A stretch of 64,000 bases of DNA from Microbacterium sp. CFH 31415 (GTDB lineage Bacteria; Actinomycetota; Actinomycetes; Actinomycetales; Microbacteriaceae), in assembly GCF_022538185.1 (NCBI RefSeq), contig NZ_JAKYXC010000009.1, positions 62,001 through 126,000 on the forward strand, in the 5' to 3' direction. The translations under genes and the position numbers were made by a program. The notes under the pieces were generated by a model. It worked only from the letters and a program-made list of their open reading frames with translations. It searched no databases and had not been told where the DNA came from. Below, piece by piece: positions 45,385 through 54,783 of the stretch; within the stretch, counting starts at the first letter, position 1; every line of letters begins with the position of its first letter.

Positions 45385-46083
45385 TCACCTGTGAGTTTCC
45401 GATGCGACGGGCCCGCGTGCCCCACCGTTCATCCGGCGCGGAGTCGCTGCCACCGTGGCGGCTCCGATCACGTCGGCGCCCGCCTCGCGGAGCGCCCGAA
45501 CCGCTTCTGCGAGCGTGACGCCGGTCGTCACGACATCGTCGATCACGATGACGCGGAGGGACGCGGCATCCCTCGAGATCATGCTCTTCGCCACGTTTGC
45601 GCGGCGCTGGTCGCGACCGAGCCCGCGCTGATCGGCGGTGCGCCGCATCGTCCGCAGCAGGTGCCGCACCGGGAGCCCGGCGCGGCGCGCCAGCAGGTCG
45701 GGCACACGATAGCCGCGGCGGCGGAACGAGGCGCGCGAGGTTGGCAGGGGCACGAGGACGGCGTCGGGCTGTGCCAGCACCGCGACGGCCGTACGGAGTG
45801 CCGGGGCGAGTGCCCTCGCGAGCGGTGTGCGGCCCTCTTCCTTGACCGCCCGCACGATCCGCGCCGTCATGCCCTCGAACCGCAGGCCGCTGCACACCGG
45901 GACTGCGCCGCCGACCGCGTCCACCCACCGCGTGTCGACCCGTGGCACGAGCGCGAGCCGGCATTGCTCGCAGACGTCGGCATCGGGCGCACCGCAGCCC
46001 GCACACACGACGGGGAGGAGGAGGGCGAGCGCGTCGGCGAGCGCCGCGCCCACGACGGCCGGCACCGGCAGATGCGAGGTCAT
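45385..46083 (-). CDS. ComF family phosphoribosyltransferase-like protein
   Basis: Protein of 232 residues. The N-terminal half has the CxxC zinc motif CAGCGAPDADVCEQC, the centre RTADQRGLGRDQRRANVAKS is the ComF/GntX signature, and VIVIDDVVTTGVTLAEAVRA is the PRPP-binding loop of type I phosphoribosyltransferases. ComF helps DNA uptake in competent bacteria; in actinobacteria without competence genes the role is unknown. The start MTSHLPVPAVVG is taken because longer forms enter the spacer after lpqB. It lies downstream of lpqB on the same strand. Confidence 0.9.
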   Translation of the reverse strand: MTSHLPVPAVVGAALADALALLLPVVCAGCGAPDADVCEQCRLALVPRVDTRWVDAVGGAVPVCSGLRFEGMTARIVRAVKEEGRTPLARALAPALRTAVAVLAQPDAVLVPLPTSRASFRRRGYRVPDLLARRAGLPVRHLLRTMRRTADQRGLGRDQRRANVAKSMISRDAASLRVIVIDDVVTTGVTLAEAVRALREAGADVIGAATVAATPRRMNGGARGPVASETHR

Positions 46084-46174
46084 GCGGTCGAGTGTGACGA
46101 GGATCGGAATGCCGCGCCGGCCGCGCCGCGCATCCGGTGACCGCCCCGCACCGAAGCCGGCTGGGGAGGAGCCG

Positions 46175-47857
46175 CTACTCGGGCGCGCCCTGCTGCGTGG
46201 CGAGCAGCAGCACATCGGACGCCGTCGGCTGCCAGCCCGTGCCGCGCTTGACGTAGAGCGTGCCGTCGTCGGCGCGCAGTCGAGCGCTCGAGAGCGAGGT
46301 GCCGCCGGCGATGGTCACCATCCCCGCCGCGGCCGAGCTCCGCGTCCCCGCGCCGCCCACGACCTGCTCGAGGATCGTCGAACCCTCGGCGTCGCCAGAG
46401 AGGACCCCGACCGAACCGTCGTCGAGCCACGCGAGTCCGATCCCGTCCGAGACCTCGGCGAGCTGCACCGGGGCGCCCAGACGCACCGGAACCCGATCGG
46501 TCCCCCGCACGATCCCTGCGACCCACAGCCCGCTGCGGCCGCCCGCCGACACGACGGCGGCGACTCGGCTGCCGTCGCGCGACACCGCCATCGCGGTGAT
46601 CGAGGTCGTGCCCGGCCACGCGTCGGCGACCTCGACGGCGCTCAGGTCCGGCAGGATGACCCGGACCGCGGCCGGCTCCTCGCGCGGCACGCTCCAGACC
46701 ATGCCGAAGGGATCGATCGACGGATCGATCAGACCCGGCCGGGAGTCGACGACCTCGAAGGTCTCGTCCTCGCGGAAGCGCATCACCTCGCCCGTCTCGA
46801 GCCGCGCGGCAGCCACCTCTCGGTCGGGGGCGAGCTGCAGCGCGACGGGCGAGTACTGCTCCACCAGCGGCGAGATGCCGGGCACCGGGTCGAGGGTGTC
46901 ACCGCCCGTGATGAAGCCGAAGCCGTCGGCGGTCAGGACGAGCGGCGCGCCCGGCACCCGCGTGGAGCGCACCCGCACGGCCTCGGCGTCGATGGGCACG
47001 GACTCGACGGTGAGCTCGACGTCGGTGATGTTGGCCGTGCGCAGGCTCTCGAGCAGCTGCGTGTACATGCGGTCCAGGGTCTGCGGGTCAGCCGAGAGCG
47101 CAGCCTCGTTGAGGTCGACCTGCGCGACGTTGCCCGTCACCGGCACGGCCGCTACGACCTCCACGCTCTCGGGGAACGCGGACTCGACCGATTCCGCGAG
47201 CCAGTCGCTCGGCGGCCCGTTCACGAGCGCACGGGCGACCCGGCCCGCCGAGTTGGTGGTCGGGAACCACCGGGCGTCCGGCACGAGGTACTGCCACGAG
47301 GGATCGAAGTACATGACGCCGTAGCGGTGGAATACGCGGGGGAACACGTTCTCGTCGAGGACGACACCGTCGGGGGCGAGGCTGATGCGCCACTCACCGT
47401 CCTCCTGGACCAGCTCGAACGGCAGCACGCGCTCACCGACCGCTGCGCGCTCGTATGTGCCGAGGTCGTCGACCGTGGCGAGCGCGGTGATCGCCAGCTC
47501 GACGTTGCCCTGCGGCGTCTCCGTCGGCACGCGATCCTCGAGGACGTCCACGGTCACGGCCGCTTCGGGATTCCAGACGCTCGCGAACTCCTCGGTCAGG
47601 AACTCGCGTGCGCGGTCCCACCTCGCCCCGAGCCCCGGCCCGGAGCCCGCCCGCACGAACCCTTCGACGATCTGCACCGGGGTCGCGCCCGGCTGCGGGC
47701 TGTCGGGCAGGAGGAACGAGATCTCCTCGTCGTCGGGCGCATCCGCCGTGCCGAGTCCGTAGTTGATGCGGCCGCTCGTGGGCAGGCCCGCGCAGGCGGT
47801 CAGCACCAGGGCGAGCAGCGTGATGAGTGCGATGGGGATGCCGCGGCGCCGGGTCAT
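46175..47857 (-). CDS. lpqB: Lipoprotein LpqB, MtrAB accessory
   Basis: Lipoprotein of 560 residues. A signal peptide with lipobox LTAC (Cys22) is followed by a GerMN domain (about 180-300) and a C-terminal beta-propeller-like LpqB domain (SITAMAVSRDGSRVAAVVSA, SDGIGLAWLDDGSVGVLSGD). It is anchored on the outer face of the membrane and modulates the MtrB sensor in actinobacteria. The start overlaps the stop of mtrB by four bases, so the operon mtrA-mtrB-lpqB is translationally coupled. Confidence 0.95.
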   Translation of the reverse strand: MTRRRGIPIALITLLALVLTACAGLPTSGRINYGLGTADAPDDEEISFLLPDSPQPGATPVQIVEGFVRAGSGPGLGARWDRAREFLTEEFASVWNPEAAVTVDVLEDRVPTETPQGNVELAITALATVDDLGTYERAAVGERVLPFELVQEDGEWRISLAPDGVVLDENVFPRVFHRYGVMYFDPSWQYLVPDARWFPTTNSAGRVARALVNGPPSDWLAESVESAFPESVEVVAAVPVTGNVAQVDLNEAALSADPQTLDRMYTQLLESLRTANITDVELTVESVPIDAEAVRVRSTRVPGAPLVLTADGFGFITGGDTLDPVPGISPLVEQYSPVALQLAPDREVAAARLETGEVMRFREDETFEVVDSRPGLIDPSIDPFGMVWSVPREEPAAVRVILPDLSAVEVADAWPGTTSITAMAVSRDGSRVAAVVSAGGRSGLWVAGIVRGTDRVPVRLGAPVQLAEVSDGIGLAWLDDGSVGVLSGDAEGSTILEQVVGGAGTRSSAAAGMVTIAGGTSLSSARLRADDGTLYVKRGTGWQPTASDVLLLATQQGAPE

Positions 47858-49569
47858 GACGCACCTCCCCGGGTCGCGGCATCCCGAGCTTCCGTCGCGT
47901 CCTGACGAAGAACCTGGATGGGCTGCGTGAGCCCGAGGTCTTCGACCACGCCGACGGAGTCGTCGCCGGGATCCAGGGGGATCGGCGAGGGGCCGACCAG
48001 CGGTCCGCCGCTGCGGGGCAGCGTGAGGACGAAGTTCGTGCCGCGCCCGAGCTCCGACCACACGGCCAGCTCTCCGCCGTGGAGCCGGGCGTCGCCGAGG
48101 GCGATCGAGAGCCCGAGACCGGTGCCGCCGATCGTGCGTGTGCGCGAAGGGTCGGCCCGCCAGAACCGGTCGAAGACCCGCTCCACCTCGTCCTGCTTCA
48201 TGCCGAGGCCGTAGTCGCGCACGCCGAGCGCCACCGCCTGCTGATTGCTGTCGACGGTGACGACGATCGGGCGGCCCTCGCCGTGCTCGATCGCGTTGCC
48301 GAGGAGGTTGCGCACCACGCGGCGCACACGGCGCGGGTCCATGTCGACCGGCGAGTACCCGCCCGGGGCGACGAGGCGCACATCGCTGCCGTGCTGGTCG
48401 GCGAGCTGCTCCATCGAGGAGATCACGTCCTCGGCGAGGTGGGCGAGGCTCGTCGCCTCGAGCTCGAGCTGCACCGAGCCGGCGTCGTAGCGGCTGATCT
48501 CGAGCAGGTCCGTCAGCAGGGTCTCGAACCGCTGCACCTGGTTGTTGAGCAGCTCGGCGGCGCGCGCGGTCGCCGGGTCGAAGTCCTCGCGCTGGTCATT
48601 GATCATGTCGGCGGCGAGGCGGATCGTCGTGAGCGGCGTGCGCAGCTCGTGCGACACGTCCGACACGAAGCGCTGCTGCACGAGCGAGAGGTCGGCCAGC
48701 TCCTTGATCTGCGACTCGATGCTGTCGGCCATCGCGTTGAAGGATCGGCCCAGCGTCGCCAGCTCGTCCTCGCCGCGCACCGGCAGGCGCACGCCGAGTT
48801 CGCCCGCCGCGAGCTTCGCACTGGTGTCGGCCGCCTCGCCGATCGGCGTCGTCACCGAGCGCAGCACGAACCAGGCGATCCCGCTGATGAGCAGCACCAG
48901 CCCGATGCCGACGATCCACAGCGTGCTCTGGACGAAGCTGAGCGTCTGCGGCGCGTTCTCGAGGTCGTACGCGAGATAGAGCTCGTACGCGGCCACGCCC
49001 GGGACGGTCAGCTGCTGGCCGACGACGATGCCGGGCACCGTGGAGCCGTCGTCGGTGGGCATGGCGATCGACTGCCAGACCTGCCGATCCGCGCTCGCGC
49101 GCACCGCCTCGCGCAGCGACTCACTGATGGAGTCCTCGAATCGCAGGTTGCTGGTGAAGTCCTGGGGTGCCGACGGCGCCGGCGGACCGATGCGGAACGC
49201 CGCCCGCATGTCACTGGACGACTGCGCGGCGAGCGTGCTCTGCACGAGGATCATCACGTTCTGCAGCTGCACGCTGTCGCTCTGCGCGGTCGCGCTGTCG
49301 AGCGTCGTCTGCGCGGCGGACGATCCGCGCAGCGCGTCCTGGAGCACCTGGTCCTTGCGCGAGACGAAGAGGTCGTTCTGGATCGCGAGCGCCATCCACA
49401 CGCACGCCACGATCACCGCGAGGGCGGTGAGCCCGAACGTGACCAGGATCGTGCGGAACCGCAGCGACCGTCGCCACAGCGCGGCGATGTTGCCCGGCCA
49501 GGCACGCCAGTCGCGCCATCCCGTGAGCGGTGTGCGGGTGGCCGTCACCCCCGTGATCGGGGCCGTCAT
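47854..49569 (-). CDS. mtrB: Sensor histidine kinase MtrB
   Basis: Membrane kinase of 571 residues. Membrane helices at about 38-62 and 213-236 enclose a sensor domain of about 150 residues; a HAMP domain follows (about 237-290). The phosphoacceptor is His307 (SDVSHELRTPLTTIRLAA), and the ATPase domain carries NLLGNAIEHGEGRPIVVTV and GGTGLGLSIALGDARLHG. It acts with MtrA on cell wall and division genes. The start at MTAPITGV was chosen because GAGGT precedes it; an ATG seven codons earlier, overlapping the mtrA stop, is the alternative. Confidence 0.95.
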   Translation of the reverse strand: MTAPITGVTATRTPLTGWRDWRAWPGNIAALWRRSLRFRTILVTFGLTALAVIVACVWMALAIQNDLFVSRKDQVLQDALRGSSAAQTTLDSATAQSDSVQLQNVMILVQSTLAAQSSSDMRAAFRIGPPAPSAPQDFTSNLRFEDSISESLREAVRASADRQVWQSIAMPTDDGSTVPGIVVGQQLTVPGVAAYELYLAYDLENAPQTLSFVQSTLWIVGIGLVLLISGIAWFVLRSVTTPIGEAADTSAKLAAGELGVRLPVRGEDELATLGRSFNAMADSIESQIKELADLSLVQQRFVSDVSHELRTPLTTIRLAADMINDQREDFDPATARAAELLNNQVQRFETLLTDLLEISRYDAGSVQLELEATSLAHLAEDVISSMEQLADQHGSDVRLVAPGGYSPVDMDPRRVRRVVRNLLGNAIEHGEGRPIVVTVDSNQQAVALGVRDYGLGMKQDEVERVFDRFWRADPSRTRTIGGTGLGLSIALGDARLHGGELAVWSELGRGTNFVLTLPRSGGPLVGPSPIPLDPGDDSVGVVEDLGLTQPIQVLRQDATEARDAATRGGAS

Positions 49570-49576
49570 CGTGACC

Positions 49577-50257
49577 TCAGACGACGGCACCGGCGCGGTA
49601 GCCCACGCCGCGCACCGTGGTCACGATCTTCGGGTTGTCGGGGTCGAGCTCGACCTTCGCGCGCAGACGCTGCACGTGGACGTTCACGAGGCGCGTGTCT
49701 GCCTTGTAGTGGTACCCCCAGACCTGCTCGAGGAGCATCTCGCGCGAGAACACCTGCTGCGGCTTCGACGCGAGCGCGACGAGCAGCTCGAACTCGAGCG
49801 GCGTCAGAGCGATGGGGGTGTCGCCGCGACGCACCTCGTGCGCGGCGACGTCGACGGTCAGGTCGCCGATGCGCAGGTGGTCGTTCGCGGGCTGACTCGC
49901 GGGGCGCAGCCGGGTCTTGATCCGCGCGACGAGCTCCTTCGGGTTGAACGGCTTGACGATGTAGTCGTCGGCGCCCGACTCGAGGCCCTTCACGACGTCG
50001 GCGGTGTCGGTGCGCGCGGTCAGCATGATGATCGGGACGCCGGACTCGGCGCGCACACGGGTGCAGATCTCGATGCCGTCCATGCCGGGGAGCATGAGGT
50101 CGAGGAGGATGAGGTCGGGCCGCTCGGTGCGCCACGCGTCGACGGCCTTCGCCCCGTCTGCGCAGAACGCCGTGTCGAACCCCTCGGTGCGCAGCACGAT
50201 GCCGATCATCTCGGCGAGGGCGGTGTCGTCGTCGACCACCAGGATGCGTGAAGTCAT
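49577..50257 (-). CDS. mtrA: Response regulator MtrA
   Basis: OmpR/PhoB-type regulator of 226 residues. Receiver domain 1-120 with phospho-Asp53 (LILLDLMLPGMDG) and the Lys in DDYIVKPFNPKELVAR; a winged helix from about 130 (VALASKPQQVFSREMLLEQV, WGYHYKADTRLVNVHVQRLR). Essential in mycobacteria, where it controls division and wall hydrolase genes. AGAAGGA precedes the ATG. A probable -10 TACTCT (about 50331 on the complement) would give a leader of roughly 70 bases, so unlike many neighbours it is not leaderless. Divergent from the glycerophosphoryl diester phosphodiesterase-like membrane protein. Confidence 0.97.
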   Translation of the reverse strand: MTSRILVVDDDTALAEMIGIVLRTEGFDTAFCADGAKAVDAWRTERPDLILLDLMLPGMDGIEICTRVRAESGVPIIMLTARTDTADVVKGLESGADDYIVKPFNPKELVARIKTRLRPASQPANDHLRIGDLTVDVAAHEVRRGDTPIALTPLEFELLVALASKPQQVFSREMLLEQVWGYHYKADTRLVNVHVQRLRAKVELDPDNPKIVTTVRGVGYRAGAVV

Positions 50258-50490
50258 CGCGCGGTTCGTCCTTCTTGTTGGGCACGCAGGGCACGGCACG
50301 GACGGCGCCTTCCCCCTGCGCTCCCCACAGAGTAGTGGACCCTGCCTGAGGAGGGGCCCAACACGAACCGTGACGCCGCCGAACGTCGGGGATGAACGCC
50401 CTGGGAGCCCTCGGCGGATGTGACACGATAGGGATCAGCCAGCGAGGCGCTCCGCCCCGATGCGGACAGCCCGATCCAGAAAGGGAGACC

Positions 50491-51885
50491 GTGACCGCCT
50501 ATCCGGCTTGGACACCGGCATCCCGCCCGGGCATCATCCCCCTCCACCCGCTCCCGTTCGGAACGATCCTCGGCCGCTCGTTCTCGGCCCTCCGGCAGAA
50601 CCCGCGCGTGCTGCTCGGGTTCGCGCTGGTCGTGCAGACGCTCGCCTACCTCATCGTCACGGCCGCCATCGTGGGTGTCGCGTGGGCATCCTTCACGCGG
50701 CTCGACACGCTGCGGTTCGGCACCGAGGAGTTCGAGGCCGTCATGGCCGGGTCGATCGCGATCACGCTGATCGCCGGCCTCGTGCTGGGGCTCGCCGCCG
50801 GTGCGCTCGGTGTTGTCGTGCAGGGCATCGTGGTGATCGAGGTCGCCCATGCGGCGGTAGCCGAGAAGCTGCGGCTGTCCGCGCTCTGGCGACAGCTGAG
50901 GCCGGTCGTGTGGCGGCTCATCGGTTACACGCTGCTCCTCACGCTCGCCGTGGTCATCGTGACGGGTGCTGTCGTCGCCGCGATCGTCGGCATCGCGATC
51001 GCGGCGGGCCCCATGGCCATCCTCTTCACGGTGATGGCGATCCTCGCCGCCATCCCGCTCACGCTGTGGCTGATGATCAAGCTGCTGCTCGCGCCGTCGG
51101 CGATCATCCTCGAGCAGGCCACGATCGGTCAGGCGGTCGCCCGCTCCTGGCGGCTGACCCGCGGGCGCTTCTGGCCCGCGCTCGGCGTGATCATCCTCAT
51201 CTCGCTGGTCTTCGGGTTCGTCGCCCAGGTCGTCAGCGTACCGTTCAGCTTCCTGAGCACCGGGCTCACGACCGTCATCGCCCCGACCGGCGACCCCGAG
51301 CCCTCCGCGATCATCGCGATGATCGCGGTGCTGCTGCTCACCCAGGTGGTCACGCTGCTGCTGCAGTCGGTAGCCGTGGTCGTTCAGTCGACGGCGACCG
51401 CGATCATCTACATCGACTGCCGCATGCGGCACGAAGGACTCGACCTCGACCTGCTGGCCTACGTCGAGCGGCGCGACGCCGGCGCCACCGCTCTGCCCGA
51501 CCCGTATCGCGAGCACATCGGCCGCGCCATCGCGCCCCGCCTGCCGCAGCCCGCCTATGCCGTGCCCCCGGGCTACCCGCCCGCCTACGGTCAGCCGCCC
51601 GCGGCACCTTACGGTCAGCCGCCCGCGGCACCGTACGCTCAGCCGCCGGGGTATGTCCAGGCGCCTGCAGCGCCCTACGGCCAGGGGCCCGCGGTCGGGT
51701 ACGGCCCAGCGCAGCAGCCCTACGGCCAAGCCCCCGTGACACCCCCGTACGCGCCGCCCGCGACGCAGCCGGCGCCTGCACCGCAGCCTGCACCGACCGA
51801 GGAGCACCCCGCGCCCGCACCGACCGCCTGGACCGCCCCCGGCACTCCGGCCGACGGCGTCGACCGAGAGTCGCCGTGGGCTTGA
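50491..51885 (+). CDS. Glycerophosphodiester phosphodiesterase membrane-domain-like protein with Pro/Tyr/Gln tail
   Basis: Integral membrane protein of 464 residues. About six hydrophobic helices in the first 330 residues (PRVLLGFALVVQTLAYLIVT, LTLWLMIKLLLAPSAIILEQ, the motif QATIGQAVARSWRLTRGRFW) match the membrane domain found in GDPD-type proteins and in stand-alone actinobacterial relatives. The last 110 residues form a low-complexity tail of YGQPPAAP-type repeats. GTG start with AAGGGAGA directly upstream. First gene of a six-gene envelope cluster in which the genes mostly overlap. Catalysis is not claimed. Confidence 0.8.
   Translation: MTAYPAWTPASRPGIIPLHPLPFGTILGRSFSALRQNPRVLLGFALVVQTLAYLIVTAAIVGVAWASFTRLDTLRFGTEEFEAVMAGSIAITLIAGLVLGLAAGALGVVVQGIVVIEVAHAAVAEKLRLSALWRQLRPVVWRLIGYTLLLTLAVVIVTGAVVAAIVGIAIAAGPMAILFTVMAILAAIPLTLWLMIKLLLAPSAIILEQATIGQAVARSWRLTRGRFWPALGVIILISLVFGFVAQVVSVPFSFLSTGLTTVIAPTGDPEPSAIIAMIAVLLLTQVVTLLLQSVAVVVQSTATAIIYIDCRMRHEGLDLDLLAYVERRDAGATALPDPYREHIGRAIAPRLPQPAYAVPPGYPPAYGQPPAAPYGQPPAAPYAQPPGYVQAPAAPYGQGPAVGYGPAQQPYGQAPVTPPYAPPATQPAPAPQPAPTEEHPAPAPTAWTAPGTPADGVDRESPWA
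51586..51657 (+). repeat. 24-bp in-frame tandem repeat
   Basis: TACGGTCAGCCGCCCGCGGC plus CACCT, repeated at 51586, 51610 and (degenerate) 51634. It encodes the octapeptide YGQPPAAP inside the tail of the membrane protein. Confidence 0.85.
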
Positions 51886-52577
51886 GCGCCGGCCTCACTC
51901 TCGGCGCCGTGGTGACCGCCGGCGCGCCGAGCCACGCCGCCCACGCCGGTCCGACGCCCGACGGCGATGAGGCGCGGCGCTGGGCCGAGCAGGAGCTGTC
52001 CGACCCGGTCTACGACGTCGCCGAGCCGACGCCCTTCGACCGGATCGCCCGGGGTGTCGCCGACTTCTTCGAGCGGCTCTTCGCGACCGAGCTCTCCGGC
52101 GAATGGGGCCCCGCGGTCGCGGTCGTCGCGGCGATCGTCGTGCTCATCCTGATCGGGGTGGCGTTCGCGATCTGGGGCATCCCTCGCTCCTCGCGTCGGG
52201 CTCAGGTCCCGTCGTCCTCGCTGTTCGGAGAGGCCGAGATCCGCTCCGCCGCCGAGCTCCGGTCGGCAGCGGAGTCCCACGCCCGCAAGGCCGAATGGGA
52301 CGCGGCGATCGTTCTGCACTTCCGCGCGCTGGCACGGGGATGCAGCGAACGCGGGGTCGTCGACACGCCTCCCGGCGCGACGGTCCACGCCTTCGCGCGC
52401 GCGGCCGCCCGCGTGTTCCCCCATCTCGCCGGCGAGCTGGAGCGGTCCGCGGCCGCCTTCGACGACGTGCGCTATCTGCGGCGCCCCGGAACCGCCGCCC
52501 TGTACCGGCAGGTGGCCGAGACCGACGGCGCCGTCGTCGCCGCGAAGCCGCTCGTCGCGGCGGAGGTCCCGGCATGA
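51876..52577 (+). CDS. DUF4129 domain protein
   Basis: Protein of 233 residues. A hydrophobic N-terminus (LSAGLTLGAVVTAGAPSHAA) resembles a signal sequence, a single membrane helix follows at about 90-112 (AVAVVAAIVVLILIGVAFAI), and the C-terminus is the DUF4129 domain (AEWDAAIVLHFRALARGCSE then VVDTPPGATVHAFARAAA). In many actinobacteria it sits with MoxR, DUF58 and DUF4350 genes. GTG at 51876, overlapping the preceding stop; a TTG two codons later is also possible. Extracytoplasmic or membrane-facing role, unknown. Confidence 0.8.
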   Translation: MGLSAGLTLGAVVTAGAPSHAAHAGPTPDGDEARRWAEQELSDPVYDVAEPTPFDRIARGVADFFERLFATELSGEWGPAVAVVAAIVVLILIGVAFAIWGIPRSSRRAQVPSSSLFGEAEIRSAAELRSAAESHARKAEWDAAIVLHFRALARGCSERGVVDTPPGATVHAFARAAARVFPHLAGELERSAAAFDDVRYLRRPGTAALYRQVAETDGAVVAAKPLVAAEVPA

Positions 52578-53788
52578 CGGCCGTCGCGGCGCCACCGGTC
52601 ACCGCCGGACCGCCGGCTTCACCGGGGCGCGCTCGGCGTGTGACGACATGGATCGTCATCGCCGTGGCGCTGCTGGCCATCGGCGGCCTCGGCACCGTGA
52701 TCGCCGCGGCGGGCGAGTGGGCGCAGCGCGACGCGCTCGATCCCCAGTCGGCCGGTCCGAGCGGTACCCGCGCACTCGTCGAGGTGCTTCGCGATCAGGG
52801 CGTCGAGGTGCGCGTGGTGCGCGACCACGTCGACGCGGGCTCCGCGCTCGATGGCGCCGCGGCGACGCTCGTGCTCCCCGACACCCCGGCGCTCTCCGAC
52901 GAGGGACTGCAGGACCTCATCGGCCGCGCGGCCGACGTCGTGCTCATCGAGCCGCGAGCGCGATCGCTCGACCTCCTGCTTCCTGGAGCCGAGACCGCCG
53001 GGTATGCCCCCTTCGGCACCACCGGTCCCGACTGCGACCTCGGTGACGCGGTGCGCTCGGGCGCGATCGAGCCGGGGATCGTGCTCACGCCGCCCGACGC
53101 GGACGCGGGCGCCGGAAGCGACTTCTCGGCGTGCTACCCGGCGGGAGACGGCTACGGGCTGCTCTTGGGGCCGCACGGCAACGGTCGCGCGGCTGCCATC
53201 GACGGCACCGACCTCTTCACGAACGCGCGTCTCGCCGAGGACGGCAACGCGGCACTCGCGATCAACCTGATGGGGCGGCATCCGCTCGTCGTGTGGTACC
53301 AGCCCGGTACGGGCGACACCGACATCGCCGACACCGACCTGTCGATCGGCGAGCTGACCCCGCCGTGGGTGAGTCCCGTCATCGTGCTCCTCCTCGTCGC
53401 CGGGGTGGCCGCCGGGATCTGGCGCGGACGCCGGTTCGGCCCGCTCGTGGCCGAGCGCCTCCCCGTGACGGTGCGCGCGTCCGAGACCACGGAAGGTCGC
53501 GCACGGCTCTACGCCCAGTCACGCGACGCCCTGCACGCGGCCGACCAGTTGCGCATCGGCGCCCTCGGCCGCCTGGCCCGTACGCTCGGCCTCGGTCCCG
53601 CCGCTTCCGCGCCCGAGATCTCCGACGCCGCCGCTGCGCGTGCGGGGATCGATGCGGGCGCCGCGCGCCGGATCCTCCTCGACGACATCCCCGTCACGGA
53701 TTCCGACCTCGTCTCCCTCAGCCTGCGGCTGCGCCATCTCGAGGACGCCGTGCACGCGGCCGTCCGTCCGGAAAGGAACCCTCGATGA
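52574..53788 (+). CDS. DUF4350 domain membrane protein
   Basis: Protein of 404 residues. Membrane helix 1 at about 22-42 (TTWIVIAVALLAIGGLGTVI), an extracytoplasmic DUF4350 domain (SGTRALVEVLRDQGVEVRVV, VLIEPRARSLDLLLPGAETA) and a second helix at about 270-290 (WVSPVIVLLLVAGVAAGIWR) with a cytosolic C-terminal part. It overlaps the DUF4129 gene and the moxR-like gene by four bases each, so all three are translationally coupled. It is the counterpart of M. tuberculosis Rv3691. Confidence 0.85.
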   Translation: MTAVAAPPVTAGPPASPGRARRVTTWIVIAVALLAIGGLGTVIAAAGEWAQRDALDPQSAGPSGTRALVEVLRDQGVEVRVVRDHVDAGSALDGAAATLVLPDTPALSDEGLQDLIGRAADVVLIEPRARSLDLLLPGAETAGYAPFGTTGPDCDLGDAVRSGAIEPGIVLTPPDADAGAGSDFSACYPAGDGYGLLLGPHGNGRAAAIDGTDLFTNARLAEDGNAALAINLMGRHPLVVWYQPGTGDTDIADTDLSIGELTPPWVSPVIVLLLVAGVAAGIWRGRRFGPLVAERLPVTVRASETTEGRARLYAQSRDALHAADQLRIGALGRLARTLGLGPAASAPEISDAAAARAGIDAGAARRILLDDIPVTDSDLVSLSLRLRHLEDAVHAAVRPERNPR

Positions 53789-54774
53789 CCGACACTCCCC
53801 CGATCGACACGGTCGCCGCCGACGACGCCGCGCTGCGCGAGGCCATGAACCGCGTGCGCGTCGAGGTGGGCAAGGCGGTCGTCGGGCAGGACGGCACCGT
53901 GACCGGCCTGCTCATCGCGGTCCTCGCCCGCGGCCACGTCCTCCTCGAGGGCGTGCCCGGTGTCGCCAAGACGCTGTTGGTGCGCGCGTTCTCGACGGCG
54001 CTCGGCCTGGACACCAAGCGCATCCAGTTCACGCCCGACCTCATGCCCGGCGACGTCTCGGGCTCGCTGATCTACGACGCGCGCTCGGGCGAGTTCGAGT
54101 TCCGAGAGGGGCCGGTCTTCACGAACGTCGTCCTGGCCGACGAGATCAACCGCACTCCGCCGAAGACCCAGGCCGCACTGCTGGAGGCGATGGAGGAGCG
54201 CCAGGTCTCGGCCGACGGCGTCACGCGACCGCTGCCCGATCCGTTCCTCGTGGCGGCCACGCAGAACCCGATCGAGCACGAGGGCACGTACACCCTGCCC
54301 GAGGCGCAGCTCGACCGGTTCCTGCTCAAGCTGATCGTCGACGTGCCCGCCCGCGATGCGGAGCTCGCGGTGCTGCGGCGCCACGCGAGCGGGTTCGATC
54401 CGCGCGACCTAGCCGCGGCGGGTCTCGAGCGCGCCGTGACAGCGGGCGAGATCCGCGCGGCGCAGCGGGCCGCGGCATCCGTCACCGTCTCGGACGACGT
54501 GCTGGGCTACGTCGTCGACCTCGCGCAGGCGACCCGCCGCAGCCCGTCGGTGCAGCTCGGGGTGAGCCCTCGTGCGGCGACCGCGCTGCTGGCCGCCGCG
54601 AAGGCATGGGCCTGGCTCGGCGGGTACCCGGCCATCACGCCCGACCACGTGCAGACGATGCTGCTGCCGACGTGGCGCCACCGAATCCGCCTGCGCCCCG
54701 ACGCCGAGCTCGAGGGCGTCTCGGTCGACGCGGTCCTCGGCTCGGTGGTGCAGCAGACCCGCGTCCCCATCTGA
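53785..54774 (+). CDS. MoxR family AAA+ ATPase
   Basis: AAA+ ATPase of 329 residues. Walker A HVLLEGVPGVAKT, Walker B NVVLADEINRTPPKTQ, sensor 1 VAATQNPIEHEGTYTLPEAQ and the C-terminal lid are intact. In the family, MoxR proteins act with DUF58 partners as chaperone-like or insertion factors for envelope or cofactor-carrying proteins. The start overlaps the DUF4350 stop, with AAAGGA as ribosome site. Nine bases separate it from the DUF58 gene. Corresponds to Rv3692 (moxR2). Confidence 0.92.
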   Translation: MTDTPPIDTVAADDAALREAMNRVRVEVGKAVVGQDGTVTGLLIAVLARGHVLLEGVPGVAKTLLVRAFSTALGLDTKRIQFTPDLMPGDVSGSLIYDARSGEFEFREGPVFTNVVLADEINRTPPKTQAALLEAMEERQVSADGVTRPLPDPFLVAATQNPIEHEGTYTLPEAQLDRFLLKLIVDVPARDAELAVLRRHASGFDPRDLAAAGLERAVTAGEIRAAQRAAASVTVSDDVLGYVVDLAQATRRSPSVQLGVSPRAATALLAAAKAWAWLGGYPAITPDHVQTMLLPTWRHRIRLRPDAELEGVSVDAVLGSVVQQTRVPI

Positions 54775-54783
54775 GTCGCGCCC

